From assembly GCF_944324745.1 (NCBI RefSeq), contig NZ_CALUXO010000056.1, positions 1 to 64,000 of the forward strand: a DNA stretch of 64,000 nucleotides. The letters are read 5' to 3'. Each line of letters opens with the position of its first letter. Position 1 is the first letter of the stretch. Under the pieces are notes generated by a model that ran no database searches, was not told the origin of the DNA, and was given only the letters and a program-made list of their open reading frames with translations. The position numbers were made by a program, and so were the translations under genes. This stretch comes from an uncultured Thomasclavelia sp. Lineage in GTDB: Bacteria; Bacillota_I; Bacilli_A; Erysipelotrichales; Coprobacillaceae. This document shows positions 7,774 through 18,946 of the stretch, in pieces.

Positions 7774-8616
7774 ATGAAAGAAATAAAATGTGAAGATATA
7801 GTTAAAACGGTTAAATCACTGTGCATTGAGGCTGCATGTGATTTACCAGATGATGTATTTCAAACAATAAAAAAAATGACAGCAAAGGAACCTTATCCTT
7901 TAGCTAAGAAAACATTAGATGTAATTATAGAAAATGCTCAATTGGCGCATGATAAAACAATGCCTATTTGTCAAGATACCGGAATGGCTTTTGTCTATGT
8001 AACTATTGGTCAGGAAGTTCATGTTATTGGTAATCTTAATGAGGCTATCAACGAAGGAGTTCGTCAAGGTTATGAAGCGGGATATTTGCGAAAATCAGTG
8101 GTTGATGATCCTTTGTTTGATCGAATCAATACCAAAGATAATACACCAGCTATTATCTATTATGATATTGTTCCTGGGGATGAATTTAAAATTGTTTTAG
8201 CTCCTAAAGGTTTTGGTTCTGAAAATATGTCGCAAATTAAAATGTTAAAGCCAAGTGATGGAATCGAAGGTGTTAAAGACTTTGTTTTAAAAGTTGTTAA
8301 CGATGCTGGTCCTAATGCTTGTCCACCAATGGTTATTGGTGTTGGCATCGGTGGTTCTTTTGATAAAGTAACGATGCTTGCCAAAAAAGCGATGATGCGT
8401 GAAATTGGTACTCATCATCGCGATAGCCGTTATGCTGCTTTAGAAAGCGAATTATTAGATATGATCAATGCTACTGGAATTGGTCCAGCTGGCTATGGTG
8501 GTAAGACAACGGCATTATCATTGAATATTGAAACCTATCCAACGCACATTGCTGGAATGCCGGTAGCTGTAAGTATTTGTTGCCATGTAGCGCGACATAA
8601 GGAGGCTAGATTATGA
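7774..8616 (+). CDS. Class I fumarate hydratase, alpha subunit (L-tartrate dehydratase-type)
   Basis: A 280-residue N-terminal catalytic half of an oxygen-sensitive [4Fe-4S] fumarase/tartrate dehydratase. Visible family features are MPICQDTGMAFV (cluster Cys), GPNACPPMVIGVGIGGS (second Cys and substrate loop) and a third Cys in the SICCHVARH tail. It interconverts fumarate and malate, or dehydrates tartrate; sequence alone cannot separate these. The stop overlaps the next gene by ATGA, which implies translational coupling with the beta subunit. Anaerobic fermenters often use this two-subunit form. Confidence 0.9.
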   Translation: MKEIKCEDIVKTVKSLCIEAACDLPDDVFQTIKKMTAKEPYPLAKKTLDVIIENAQLAHDKTMPICQDTGMAFVYVTIGQEVHVIGNLNEAINEGVRQGYEAGYLRKSVVDDPLFDRINTKDNTPAIIYYDIVPGDEFKIVLAPKGFGSENMSQIKMLKPSDGIEGVKDFVLKVVNDAGPNACPPMVIGVGIGGSFDKVTMLAKKAMMREIGTHHRDSRYAALESELLDMINATGIGPAGYGGKTTALSLNIETYPTHIAGMPVAVSICCHVARHKEARL

Positions 8617-9167
8617 TTAAGCTAACAACACCTTTAACGGTCACTAAAATTAAACAGCTGCATGCTGGTGATGAAGTATTATTAAGCGGGGTTATTTATA
8701 CTGGTCGTGATGCTGCTCATAAACGATTGATGAAACTATTAGATGAAAATAAAGAATTACCATTTCCATTAGAAGATCAGGTGATTTTCTATGTTGGGCC
8801 AACCCCTAATAAACCAGGTCAGGTTTTTGGCAGTGGTGGACCAACAACATCAGGACGCATGGATGCTTATGCTCCTCGATTGATCAAACATGGACTTCGT
8901 TCCATGATTGGAAAGGGTTATCGACAAGATGCTGTTAAAGAATCAATTGTTAAATATGGTGGTGTTTACTTTGGGGCTATTGGTGGCGCTGGAGCGATGA
9001 TGTCTAATTGTATCAAAGAATGCGAAGTAATTGCTTTTGATGATTTAGGCCCTGAAGCGATTCGCCGTTTGGTCGTTGAAGATATGCCATTAGTAGTAAT
9101 AATTGATAGTGATGGAAATGATCAATATGAAATTGGTCGTCAAGATTATTTAAAGAGTTATAAATAA
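8613..9167 (+). CDS. Class I fumarate hydratase, beta subunit
   Basis: A 184-residue C-terminal subunit partner of the gene above. The motifs FGSGGPTTSGRMDAYAP, MIGKGYRQDAV and IGGAGAMMSNCIK match the swivelling beta domain of FumA/TtdB proteins. The ATG overlaps the alpha stop by four bases, after a GGAGG ribosome site inside the alpha gene. Together the two make one fumarase that is a single polypeptide in E. coli FumA. The downstream carboxypeptidase begins 16 bases later and may be cotranscribed. Confidence 0.9.
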   Translation: MIKLTTPLTVTKIKQLHAGDEVLLSGVIYTGRDAAHKRLMKLLDENKELPFPLEDQVIFYVGPTPNKPGQVFGSGGPTTSGRMDAYAPRLIKHGLRSMIGKGYRQDAVKESIVKYGGVYFGAIGGAGAMMSNCIKECEVIAFDDLGPEAIRRLVVEDMPLVVIIDSDGNDQYEIGRQDYLKSYK

Positions 9168-9183
9168 AGGAGTAATAAAAAGA

Positions 9184-10428
9184 ATGTTTAGAAAAAAAAG
9201 AGACTATGGTTATTATAGCAGTTATGGATCTAGTCGCCGTCATTTACGAGTTGGTCGGGTAGCAATTGTTGGAGTTATTGTTGCTGTAGTGATTATTGCA
9301 ATCGTCATTGTTTTGAATTTAACTAGAATTCAATTATTGATGAAAGGATATTCTTTTTCTCAAGCTAGTGAAATTTTATCTTTGACTAGTGAAGAAGAAA
9401 GTGAAATTCTTTCACATGATAAAATGGATCATATTGTCAACTGGATCGAAGAATCAGAAAATGTTGAATATTATGATGAATATGAACGATATTATTCATT
9501 AAACGATGATTTAGACTACGTAGATGTAGTTACATATGTTGATAATCTTTATGATAATCAAGTACCAAAATTAGAAAGTTTATCATATAATGATGATGAT
9601 ATTTGGACTTTGATTGAAGATGGTGCAACTGAAGATGATTTCCAATATTTGATCGATCACAGTTATAGTGCCAGTGATTTAGAACCTTATCAAAAAGTTA
9701 AAGGCTATAAGATTCAAAAATTAGAAGCTTATATTAGTGCTTATGCTAATTATAAAGATTACAATTATGCGGTATGTATTACTAATTATCCATTTATTAT
9801 TTCTAGTAACGGAGATCCTCAGGAAAGCTATACGATTACAAATCCTGATGAATTATTAACTCTAGTAAAAAAAGGATTCTATCTGCCAGAAGATTATGAA
9901 CCAGAACTAGTGGAACCAGAAATTCCAGTAGCTCCTGATTGTGAAAATTCACAAATGACTCCAGAAACATCAGAGGCATTAACTAAAATGTATGAAGCGG
10001 CTAAAAAAGAGGGATTAGAATTAGTATTAAATAGTGCTTATCGTTCTTATGAAACACAAGTAGCTATTTATCAAGATTTTGAAACTCGTTATGGTGGTCA
10101 ATATGCGGCTGAATATGTAGCACAGCCAGGTGCCAGTGAACATCAAACTGGTTTAGGAATTGATTTGACTTCTCAAAGCGTTGTTGATGGACAAAGAATC
10201 ACTTTTGGTGATACTGAGGAATATAAATGGGTAGTTGAAAACTGTTATAAATACGGATTTATTATCCGATTTGAAAATGGTACTGATAATATTACCGGTA
10301 TTGCTCATGAACCTTGGCATTTACGTTATGTCGGTGAGGATGTAGCTAAGGAAATTGTTGATAACAATTGGACTTTTGAAGAATATTGCTTATACAACAA
10401 TGTTATGCCAGAATTAGAAGAACAATAA
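9184..10428 (+). CDS. Membrane-anchored VanY-type D,D-carboxypeptidase
   Basis: A 414-residue extracytoplasmic zinc peptidase. A Tyr/Arg-rich cytoplasmic start is followed by one transmembrane helix (about residues 25-50), then a long acidic linker (about 60-240), then a VanY/peptidase M15 domain (about 255-405). The M15 signature is present: SAYRSYETQ, SEHQTGLGIDL (SxHxxGxAxD type) and EPWHLRYVG with the final His ligand. It probably trims D-Ala from muropeptide stems. The acidic extracellular stalk with repeated Asp/Tyr is typical of Firmicutes homologues. Nothing suggests vancomycin resistance, because no VanH/A/X genes are present. Confidence 0.87.
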   Translation: MFRKKRDYGYYSSYGSSRRHLRVGRVAIVGVIVAVVIIAIVIVLNLTRIQLLMKGYSFSQASEILSLTSEEESEILSHDKMDHIVNWIEESENVEYYDEYERYYSLNDDLDYVDVVTYVDNLYDNQVPKLESLSYNDDDIWTLIEDGATEDDFQYLIDHSYSASDLEPYQKVKGYKIQKLEAYISAYANYKDYNYAVCITNYPFIISSNGDPQESYTITNPDELLTLVKKGFYLPEDYEPELVEPEIPVAPDCENSQMTPETSEALTKMYEAAKKEGLELVLNSAYRSYETQVAIYQDFETRYGGQYAAEYVAQPGASEHQTGLGIDLTSQSVVDGQRITFGDTEEYKWVVENCYKYGFIIRFENGTDNITGIAHEPWHLRYVGEDVAKEIVDNNWTFEEYCLYNNVMPELEEQ

Positions 10429-10452
10429 TCTAGGGTTTCCCTAGATTATTTT
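10427..10452 (+). terminator. Terminator of the fumarase/carboxypeptidase unit
   Basis: AATCTAGGG (10427-10435), loop TTT, CCCTAGATT (10439-10447), then ATTTT. The carboxypeptidase stop codon forms the base of the stem. Confidence 0.8.
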
Positions 10453-10479
10453 AATAAATACAAAAAATAAGAGGTGAAT

Positions 10480-12108
10480 ATGAAAACTTTAATTACAACC
10501 TTAAATTCTAAGTATATTCATAAATCTTTAGCTGTTAGATTACTATATGTAGCTACTAAAGATTATCATGATATTGATTTTAAAGAATATACGATCAAAG
10601 ATGATTTAGAACATATAGTCACTGATATCTTATCTTTAAAGATTGATGTTCTAGCAATTAGTGTTTATATTTGGAATGTGGCTTTAGTAAAACAGTTAAT
10701 TACTAGATTAAAACAATTAGCTCCTGAATTGATCATTATTGTCGGGGGACCGGAAGTAAGTTATGAAATTGATTATTTCTTAGATAACTTTGCTATTGAT
10801 TATTTAATTAGTGGAGAAGGGGAAGTTGTTTTTAAGGAATTGCTTGATTGCTTAAGGGAAAATAAACCAGTCAAAATTCAAGGAATTTCATCAAAAGAAC
10901 ATCGTGATTATCGTCAAAGTAAACCAGTTGATCTAAGTTATGTTGAATCATTAGATTCGCCATATATTTTAAAACGGGATTTACCAGATATGGCTAATCG
11001 GATTCTTTATTTTGAAACAAGTCGCGGCTGTCCTTATCAATGCCAATATTGTTTATCTTCATTAGAAAAAGGATTACGGTTTTTTAGCTTGGATTATTTA
11101 AAAAAACAGTTGTCATTGATCATTGATAGTGGAGTTAAAACGGTTAAATTGCTCGATCGCAGTTTTAATGCTAAAACCAGTCATGCTCTAGCAATTTTAG
11201 AATATATTTTTACTCATGCTAGAAAGGATATGCAGTTTCAATTTGAAATCAATGGTGATGTATTAGATCAAAAGATTATTGATTATATTAACCAGTATGC
11301 TCCTAATGGTTTACTGCGTTTTGAAATTGGAATTCAATCAACTTATGAACCAACCAATGAAATTGTACGACGGTATCAGGATTTCAAGCGATTAAGTGAT
11401 GTTATTAGACAGTTGCAGCAAAATCATAAGATTGATTTTCATTTAGATTTAATTGCTGGTTTGCCGTTAGAAAATTTAAAACGGTTTGCTAAATCTTTCG
11501 ATGATGTCTTTGCTTTTCGAGCTAAAGAATTGCAATTAGGCTTTTTAAAGCTGTTAAGAGGAACCAGCTTACGAATTGAAGCTAACGAGTATGGTTATGT
11601 CTATGATCAAGATCCTCCATATGAATTAAAGCAAAGTCATGATTTGTCGAGTGAAGATATTGATAAAATTCATTTAGTTGAAGAAATGTTAGAGAAATTT
11701 TGGAACAGTGGTAAAATGCCCCTGACAATGAATAAAATAATGGATGAAGTTAAATCACCATTTTATTTCTTTTTAGATCTAGGTCAGTATTATTTTAGTC
11801 ATGGTTTTAAACAATTTAAATTTCAAAATGATGAATTGTTTAGTTATTTAAATCAATATACAGCTGGAAAATATGAAGATTTATTGATTGAAGATTACTT
11901 GCGTTTAGCTAAAGTCAAACCCAAACGCTGGTGGTCAAATCGTTTAAATAAGCAGCAGGCTCGTGAAATAATGCATCAGTTAGTAACGAAATATAATTTA
12001 AATCAGGAAGAATTATTTCGTTATGGATTAGTGGAAAAAATTGCCTCTGGATATATCGTTGCTATTTATCGAAATTATCAGGTTCAAGTAAATAAATATC
12101 TTTTATAA
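10480..12108 (+). CDS. B12-binding radical SAM protein (DUF4080 type)
   Basis: A 542-residue cytoplasmic enzyme with an N-terminal cobalamin-binding-like Rossmann domain (about residues 1-140; ISVYIWN, VGGPEVSYE) and a radical SAM core with CxxxCxxC as GCPYQCQYC (about residue 190), followed by a C-terminal DUF4080 region. Members are annotated as B12-binding radical SAM proteins, but the substrate is unknown. The frame opens at a GTG at 10474 that lies in the GAGGTG ribosome site, so ATG 10480 is preferred. It is monocistronic between two terminators. The usual DxHxxG B12-lower-ligand motif is not obvious, so cobalamin use is not assured. Confidence 0.82.
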   Translation: MKTLITTLNSKYIHKSLAVRLLYVATKDYHDIDFKEYTIKDDLEHIVTDILSLKIDVLAISVYIWNVALVKQLITRLKQLAPELIIIVGGPEVSYEIDYFLDNFAIDYLISGEGEVVFKELLDCLRENKPVKIQGISSKEHRDYRQSKPVDLSYVESLDSPYILKRDLPDMANRILYFETSRGCPYQCQYCLSSLEKGLRFFSLDYLKKQLSLIIDSGVKTVKLLDRSFNAKTSHALAILEYIFTHARKDMQFQFEINGDVLDQKIIDYINQYAPNGLLRFEIGIQSTYEPTNEIVRRYQDFKRLSDVIRQLQQNHKIDFHLDLIAGLPLENLKRFAKSFDDVFAFRAKELQLGFLKLLRGTSLRIEANEYGYVYDQDPPYELKQSHDLSSEDIDKIHLVEEMLEKFWNSGKMPLTMNKIMDEVKSPFYFFLDLGQYYFSHGFKQFKFQNDELFSYLNQYTAGKYEDLLIEDYLRLAKVKPKRWWSNRLNKQQAREIMHQLVTKYNLNQEELFRYGLVEKIASGYIVAIYRNYQVQVNKYLL

Positions 12109-12113
12109 ATCCC

Positions 12114-12142
12114 AAAAAAGGCATTAAAAAAAATGCCTTTTT
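12114..12142 (+). terminator. Terminator of the radical SAM gene
   Basis: AAAAGGCATT (12116-12125) pairs with AATGCCTTTT (12132-12141), then T. A TATAAT at 12147-12152 just beyond is a probable -10 for the next gene. Confidence 0.85.
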
Positions 12143-12172
12143 AGTATATAATAAAGATAGTTATATTTTTAG

Positions 12173-13643
<1,471 letters not shown>

Positions 13644-13785
13644 AACGCCCAATAAAAGGTTTTAAACAGGGTGTTGGTGTTTGGAAGCCTTTTGATTCCA
13701 TGTTAAAATATCTTTAGCAAAGGAGTATCTGAAATGATTTCTAGATGAAAATACGCTATACTATATAATACATGGAGGAAGAGAT

Positions 13786-16092
13786 ATGATAGAAAATATT
13801 CGTAAAAGAGATGGGCGCCTAGTAGCTTTTGAGTTAGATAAAATTGCCGGAGCTATTTATAAGGCTTTTCAAGCTACTGGTGGCAAATATGACCTAAAAA
13901 AGGCTATGGATATAGCTAAAGTGGTTGAAATAAAACTAGAAAAGAAAAAAAGCGAATTACCAACTGTTGAGCTGGTTCAAGATACTGTTGAAGAAGTTTT
14001 GATTGAAAAAGGATATGTTCGAGTTGCTAAAGCTTATATTTTATATCGGGCTAATCGAACTAGGGAACGGGATATGCGTTCTCGTTTAATGAAAACATTT
14101 GAGGAGATAACTTTTGCTGATAGTAAAGATAGTGATTTAAAACGGGAAAATGCTAATGTCAATGCTGATGCCCCAATGGGAACAATGTTAAAATATGGAG
14201 CAGAAGCGGCTAAACAATTTAATGAAATGTTTGTTTTGAATCCTAAACATGCCAGAGCACATATTAATGGAGATATTCATATCCATGATATGGACTTTTT
14301 AACCTTAACGACAACTTGTTGTCAAATTGATATCGTTAAATTATTCAAAGGTGGTTTTTCAACAGGACATGGAGTTTTAAGAGAGCCTAATAGTATTTCT
14401 ACTTATGCTGCTTTAGCCTGTATAGCGATTCAATCAAATCAAAATGATCAACATGGCGGACAAGCGATTCCTAATTTTGATTATGGCATGGCCCCTGGGG
14501 TTGCCAAATCGTATTATAAGCATTTTTATCAGAATCTGTCTAAAGCAATTACATTATTAAATGATTTAGATGGTGAAAAAATAATAAAAGAGTTAAAAAA
14601 ATCATTAACTTTAAAACCAACATTAGATCAAAATGATGAATATCTTACGGCTTTAAAAAAAGCGTTGCAACAAAACCAGGTTAATGAAAATATTGACCGG
14701 ATCATCGATTTTGCAACTAAAAACGCTTATCAAGAAACTGATCGTGAAACTTATCAGGCGATGGAAGCTTTTATTCATAATTTAAATACCATGCATTCAA
14801 GAGCTGGAGCCCAGGTACCATTTAGTTCTATCAATTATGGAATGGACACTTCCAGTGAAGGAAGAATGGTCATGAAAAATATTTTACTGGCAACTGAAGC
14901 TGGCTTAGGACATGGAGAAACTCCAATTTTTCCAATTCAGATTTTTAGAGTAAAAGAAGGAATTAACTATAATAAAGGTGAACCTAATTATGATCTATTT
15001 AAATTAGCTTGTCGTACTTCGGCGAAACGTTTATTTCCTAATTTTTCATTTATTGATGCGCCATTTAATAAACAATATTACAAAGGAACTCCTGAAACGG
15101 AAATTGCTTATATGGGATGTCGAACTCGGGTGATGGGTAATGTTTATGATCCTGATAAAGAAATTAGTTTTGGTCGTGGTAATTTAAGTTTTACTTCAAT
15201 TAATTTACCTCGTCTTGCTATTCGCAGTCGTGGTGATGTTAACGAATTTTTTGATAAATTAGATCAAATGCTTGATTTATGTATCAATCAGTTGTTAGAG
15301 CGTTTTGAGATTCAATGTCGTCGTAAAGTCATGAATTATCCATTTTTAATGGGTCAAAAGGTCTGGCTTGATAGTGATAAATTAAAACCGGAAGATGAAG
15401 TTCGCGAAGTTTTAAAACATGGAACTTTAACGGTTGGGTTTATTGGATTAGCGGAGACATTGAAAGCACTAATTGGTTATCATCATGGCGAAAGTGAAAA
15501 GGCTCAAATTTTAGGATTACAAATTGTTGGTCATATGCGAAATGCTATGGATAAAGCAACTAAAAAGTATAATTTGAATTTTAGTTTGATTGCCACACCA
15601 GCTGAAGGTTTATCAGGACGGTTTGTTAAAATGGATAAAAAGTTATTTGGAGAATTAGAAGGAATCACTGATCGTGATTATTATACTAATAGTTTCCATG
15701 TACCGGTTTATTATCCAATCAGTGCCTATAAAAAGATTGAAATTGAAGGCCCATATCATGAATTGACTAATGGGGGACATATTAGTTATATTGAAATGGA
15801 TGGCGATCCAACAAAAAATATTGCGGCATTTGAAAAAATCGTTCGGGCTATGCATGATAATGGGATTGGTTATGGGGCAATTAATCATCCGGTCGATCGT
15901 GATCCAGTTTGTGGTTATAATGGCATTATTGATGATGTATGTCCTTTATGTGGTCGCAGCGAAGCCCAGCATCATGGTTTTGAACGAATTCGAAGAATCA
16001 CTGGATATTTAGTTGGTAATCTTGATCGCTTTAATGATGGTAAAAAAGCAGAAGAAAAAGACCGAGTAAAACATAATATTGAAAGTAAGTAA
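13786..16092 (+). CDS. nrdD: Anaerobic ribonucleoside-triphosphate reductase (class III)
   Basis: A 768-residue glycyl-radical enzyme that makes deoxynucleotides without oxygen. An N-terminal ATP-cone (residues about 1-95, IRKRDGRLVAF) supplies allosteric control. The catalytic barrel contains HIHDMDF and the cysteine-bearing TTCCQID. Near the C-terminus a Cys4 zinc site (CGYNG…CPLCGR) precedes the glycyl-radical segment RRITGYLVGNLDRFN (about residues 737-752). The extended tail after the radical site is somewhat longer than in E. coli. TATAAT at 13764-13769 and a TGGAGG ribosome site precede it. The activase gene follows five bases later. Confidence 0.96.
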   Translation: MIENIRKRDGRLVAFELDKIAGAIYKAFQATGGKYDLKKAMDIAKVVEIKLEKKKSELPTVELVQDTVEEVLIEKGYVRVAKAYILYRANRTRERDMRSRLMKTFEEITFADSKDSDLKRENANVNADAPMGTMLKYGAEAAKQFNEMFVLNPKHARAHINGDIHIHDMDFLTLTTTCCQIDIVKLFKGGFSTGHGVLREPNSISTYAALACIAIQSNQNDQHGGQAIPNFDYGMAPGVAKSYYKHFYQNLSKAITLLNDLDGEKIIKELKKSLTLKPTLDQNDEYLTALKKALQQNQVNENIDRIIDFATKNAYQETDRETYQAMEAFIHNLNTMHSRAGAQVPFSSINYGMDTSSEGRMVMKNILLATEAGLGHGETPIFPIQIFRVKEGINYNKGEPNYDLFKLACRTSAKRLFPNFSFIDAPFNKQYYKGTPETEIAYMGCRTRVMGNVYDPDKEISFGRGNLSFTSINLPRLAIRSRGDVNEFFDKLDQMLDLCINQLLERFEIQCRRKVMNYPFLMGQKVWLDSDKLKPEDEVREVLKHGTLTVGFIGLAETLKALIGYHHGESEKAQILGLQIVGHMRNAMDKATKKYNLNFSLIATPAEGLSGRFVKMDKKLFGELEGITDRDYYTNSFHVPVYYPISAYKKIEIEGPYHELTNGGHISYIEMDGDPTKNIAAFEKIVRAMHDNGIGYGAINHPVDRDPVCGYNGIIDDVCPLCGRSEAQHHGFERIRRITGYLVGNLDRFNDGKKAEEKDRVKHNIESK

Positions 16093-16097
16093 TATCT

Positions 16098-16613
16098 ATG
16101 AAAATACGGTTATTTGGTACTGTTAACGATTCGATTGTTGATGGACCAGGGTTGCGCTATGCTATTTTTACCCAAGGCTGTTTGCACAATTGCCTTGGCT
16201 GTCATAATCCTGAAAGTCATGCTTTAGATGGTGGCTATTTGAAAGATTGTGATCAGATATTAGCTGAGATTTTTCAAAATCCCTTGTTAGATGGTATAAC
16301 ATTATCTGGTGGTGAGCCAATGCTACAAGTTGAACCGTTAAAATATATTTGTCAGGAAGTAAAAAAGAAGAATTTAAATATTGTAATATATAGTGGCTAT
16401 ACTTATGAAGAAATAATTGCTGATCCTTTAAAGTTATCATTATTAAAAATGGGTGATATGCTGGTGGATGGTCGCTTTGATATCAATAAAAGAAGTTTAG
16501 CGCTATTATATCGTGGTTCTAGTAATCAAAGGTTAATTAATATTCAGGCTTCTTTAAATCAGGGACGAGTAATTGAATATGAGATTGATGAATATGGAGA
16601 GATTAAAATTTAA
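16098..16613 (+). CDS. nrdG: Anaerobic RNR-activating radical SAM protein
   Basis: A 171-residue radical SAM activase that generates the glycyl radical on NrdD. The cluster motif CxxxCxxC is seen as GCLHNCLGCHNPE (about residues 26-38), preceded by DGPGLRYAIFTQ, and the SAM-binding GGE as LSGGEPM. It is translationally adjacent to nrdD (5-bp gap), and its stop overlaps the start of the next small gene (TAATG), indicating one operon. Confidence 0.95.
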   Translation: MKIRLFGTVNDSIVDGPGLRYAIFTQGCLHNCLGCHNPESHALDGGYLKDCDQILAEIFQNPLLDGITLSGGEPMLQVEPLKYICQEVKKKNLNIVIYSGYTYEEIIADPLKLSLLKMGDMLVDGRFDINKRSLALLYRGSSNQRLINIQASLNQGRVIEYEIDEYGEIKI

Positions 16614-16918
16614 TGGATAAAATAAAGTATGGTTATTTATGTTTTATTCCCGTGCTTGTTTATGTAGTTTTTCAATCATTGATTCCTGAAACGATCGTTT
16701 TCCATATTGGGATCTTTGGCAGTGTTACATATATCAATCGCTGGACATTTGTCTTAATTAATTCAATGGCTGGTTTTGTTTTGCATTGTGGTTATATTTG
16801 GTTGTTGTCTAAGCATCCTGATTGGATTGGATGCAGGCAACCTGGCAAGTATCGCCATTTATATTTCCCTATTTTAATTAATGGGTTGATTTTTGTAGCA
16901 ACATATTTAAGTAAATAA
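16613..16918 (+). CDS. Small membrane protein, DUF1648-like
   Basis: A 101-residue protein with three predicted transmembrane segments (about 8-25, 43-65, 82-99). The pattern LIPETIVFHIGIFGSV followed by a hydrophobic helix recalls the N-terminal DUF1648 module of SdpI-type membrane proteins, where a Pro, a His and a Gly are conserved, but the SdpI C-terminal half is absent. Start overlap with the nrdG stop implies coupling. A functional link with ribonucleotide reduction is not known. The family call is tentative. Confidence 0.6.
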   Translation: MDKIKYGYLCFIPVLVYVVFQSLIPETIVFHIGIFGSVTYINRWTFVLINSMAGFVLHCGYIWLLSKHPDWIGCRQPGKYRHLYFPILINGLIFVATYLSK

Positions 16919-16920
16919 AA

Positions 16921-16950
16921 AAATCAGGAAGTTTAATTTCCTGATTTTTT
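16921..16950. terminator. Bidirectional terminator between nrdDG unit and pepP
   Basis: AAATCAGGAA (16921-16930) pairs with TTCCTGATTT (16938-16947), flanked by A's on the left and T's on the right; it serves both convergent units. Confidence 0.88.
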
Positions 16951-18694
16951 ATTTAACTAATAAATTAGCTTGTAACCAGCTGCGTTCTTCATTAGTAAGA
17001 TATGGGCTGATAGTATCAAAGACTAATTGTTGATAATCATTTAATTGTTTGATTTCATGATCTGATAATAATTTTAGATCTAGACCATCAAGGTCAAAAG
17101 GAACCATAGTAATTGGTTCAAATTCTAAGAATTGACCATATTCATTTTCAGCTACAGCAACACATAATAATTCATTTTCATGACGAACACCATGACTATT
17201 TTCAATATAAATACCTGGTTCATCAGTTGTAATCATTCCTGGTTCGAAAGCGCACATAGGTGCAAATCCAGGACGATCATGAGGTCTAAATCCATTTGGC
17301 CCTTCATGAACATTTAAGAAATGACCAACACCATGACCAGTTCCACAACGATAATCTAAGTTATATTTATAAACCATTTCCCGTGCTAATAAATCTAGAT
17401 TAGGTCCAGTTGTACCAGCAACAAAATGAGCATTTTGTAATCTAAGTAATGCTTTTAAGGCAATCGTATAATCACGACGTTCAATCTCACTGATAGGTCC
17501 TAAAACAAATGTTCTAGTAATATCAGTCGTTCCATCTAAGTATTGCCCTCCAGAATCAATTAATAACATATTAGAGTCAGTAACTTTTAAGCAAATCTCT
17601 TTTTGAGCTTTGTAGTGCATTAATGCAGCATTTTCTTTATAAGCACAAATTGTATCGAAACTTAAATCGTAGAAATCTTTTTGTTGACGCCGGAAGTCTT
17701 CTAATTTATCCGAAATACTAACTTCATCCATATCAATTTTACCAACATTAGTTTTAAGCCAATACATAAATTTAGTAACTGCAACCCCATCTTTAATGTG
17801 GGCATTTTTAGTTGCTTTGATTTCAGTTTCATTTTTGATGGCTTTGAAATATTGCGTTGGATTAATTGAATTAACCATTTCACAATTTAAATTATGACAA
17901 AGTTCATAATTTACAGTTTGTTGATCAAGTAATACTTTACCAGTTAATTTTTTAACATCTTCATAAATAGCATTATATTCTTTTATATAAATACCATCAC
18001 GTTTTAAAATTGCTTCAGTTTTTGAATCAATAACACCATCTTGAACATATAAATATGCATCATCTTGATTGATCAAAGCATAAGATAATACAACAGGATT
18101 ACAAGGAACATCATTACCACGGATATTAAATAACCAGACAATATCATCTAAAGTAGTGATGATATGATGTTGGCAATCTTTCATTGCTTGACGTAAACGT
18201 TGTAATTTAGATGCTCTAGATTCACCACAGTATTTTTCATCATAAATAAAAGCTGGCTGTTTTGATAAGCTAGGGCGATCTTCCCAAACCTTTGCAACAA
18301 GATCTAAATCAGTCTTGATGGGATTTTTGAAGTTTTTAACTTCTTCATAAGATAAAACACGACCGTCAAATCCTAATGTTTTATCTTGATTTTCATCTAA
18401 AAACTGAGCAATGCTTTTAACATTGGCCAGTCCCATTTTCATTAGAGTAATACCACTGCCAGCGAGCTGTTTTTCAGCTTGGATATGGTAGCGTCCATCA
18501 ACCCATAAATAGGCATTGTCAAGACCAACAATTAAAGTACCGGCAGAACCAGTAAATCCTGACATATATTTACGAGCAGCAAAATATTCACCAACATATT
18601 CACTTTGGTGATAATCGCTAGTAGGAATGATGTATAAATCAATTCCATTTTCTTTCATTAAATTTTGTAATTTTTGAATTCTTTCTTTTATCAT
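16949..18694 (-). CDS. Xaa-Pro aminopeptidase (M24B, APP1-like long form)
   Basis: A 581-residue cytoplasmic metallo-aminopeptidase that removes an N-terminal residue preceding proline. Two creatinase-like N-terminal domains (about residues 1-290) are followed by the pita-bread catalytic fold. Metal ligands visible: two Asp in DSGGQYLDGTTDITR, His in GTGHGVGHFLNVHEG, Glu in DEPGIYIE and Glu in RHENELL. The length matches the large three-domain APP form rather than E. coli PepP. The frame extends to a TTG at 18700, but GAGGTAG spacing favours ATG 18694. It stands alone. Confidence 0.9.
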   Translation of the reverse strand: MIKERIQKLQNLMKENGIDLYIIPTSDYHQSEYVGEYFAARKYMSGFTGSAGTLIVGLDNAYLWVDGRYHIQAEKQLAGSGITLMKMGLANVKSIAQFLDENQDKTLGFDGRVLSYEEVKNFKNPIKTDLDLVAKVWEDRPSLSKQPAFIYDEKYCGESRASKLQRLRQAMKDCQHHIITTLDDIVWLFNIRGNDVPCNPVVLSYALINQDDAYLYVQDGVIDSKTEAILKRDGIYIKEYNAIYEDVKKLTGKVLLDQQTVNYELCHNLNCEMVNSINPTQYFKAIKNETEIKATKNAHIKDGVAVTKFMYWLKTNVGKIDMDEVSISDKLEDFRRQQKDFYDLSFDTICAYKENAALMHYKAQKEICLKVTDSNMLLIDSGGQYLDGTTDITRTFVLGPISEIERRDYTIALKALLRLQNAHFVAGTTGPNLDLLAREMVYKYNLDYRCGTGHGVGHFLNVHEGPNGFRPHDRPGFAPMCAFEPGMITTDEPGIYIENSHGVRHENELLCVAVAENEYGQFLEFEPITMVPFDLDGLDLKLLSDHEIKQLNDYQQLVFDTISPYLTNEERSWLQANLLVK

Positions 18695-18829
18695 ATACAA
18701 CTACCTCACTAAATACTACTTTAGCATAATCAAACAATATCCTCAAATAAAAAAGTAAATTTTGTCGATTTTACCAAAAAGTAAAAAAATAAAAAAAATA
18801 CTTACATAAGTTATTTTTTTATGTTAGTA

Positions 18830-18930
18830 TCTATAACCGCATTACATAGATTAAATAATGGTAGTGATGATTTGGTCATTTGGCTAAAATTGTAGCGAAA
18901 GTTATGGTTTAGACAAATGACTATTTTTAT
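18830..18930 (+). promoter_or_regulatory. Leader RNA motif copy A, upstream of DUF2798 gene
   Basis: The 5' region of the DUF2798 gene carries GTCATTTG (18875-18882)/CAAATGAC (18914-18921), inner CTAAA/TTTAG (18884-18888/18908-18912) and the core ATTGTAGCGAAAGTTA (18889-18904), ending in TATTTTTATT just before the ribosome site. A matching motif lies before the V-ATPase operon (copy B): 15 of 16 core bases are identical while the flanking stems differ in sequence but keep pairing. TTACAT (18802-18807), 17 bp, extended TGTTAGTAT (18822-18830) is a candidate promoter with the same geometry as in copy B. In addition TCTA-AACC (18830-18838) can pair with GGTTTAGA (18906-18913). Best read as a cis-regulatory RNA. 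Confidence 0.6.
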
Positions 18931-18946
18931 TAAGGAGGAGAGTTTT

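Noticed and set aside
9184-10428. Vancomycin resistance (VanY)
   Set aside because: Only the carboxypeptidase domain is present; no VanH, VanA/B ligase, VanX or VanRS. A normal wall-trimming enzyme is more likely.
16168-16440. Minus-strand open frame inside nrdG
   Set aside because: A shadow of a conserved gene with no ribosome site; the same holds for other opposite-strand frames within nrdD, ntpA, alr, asnB and the giant glycosidase.
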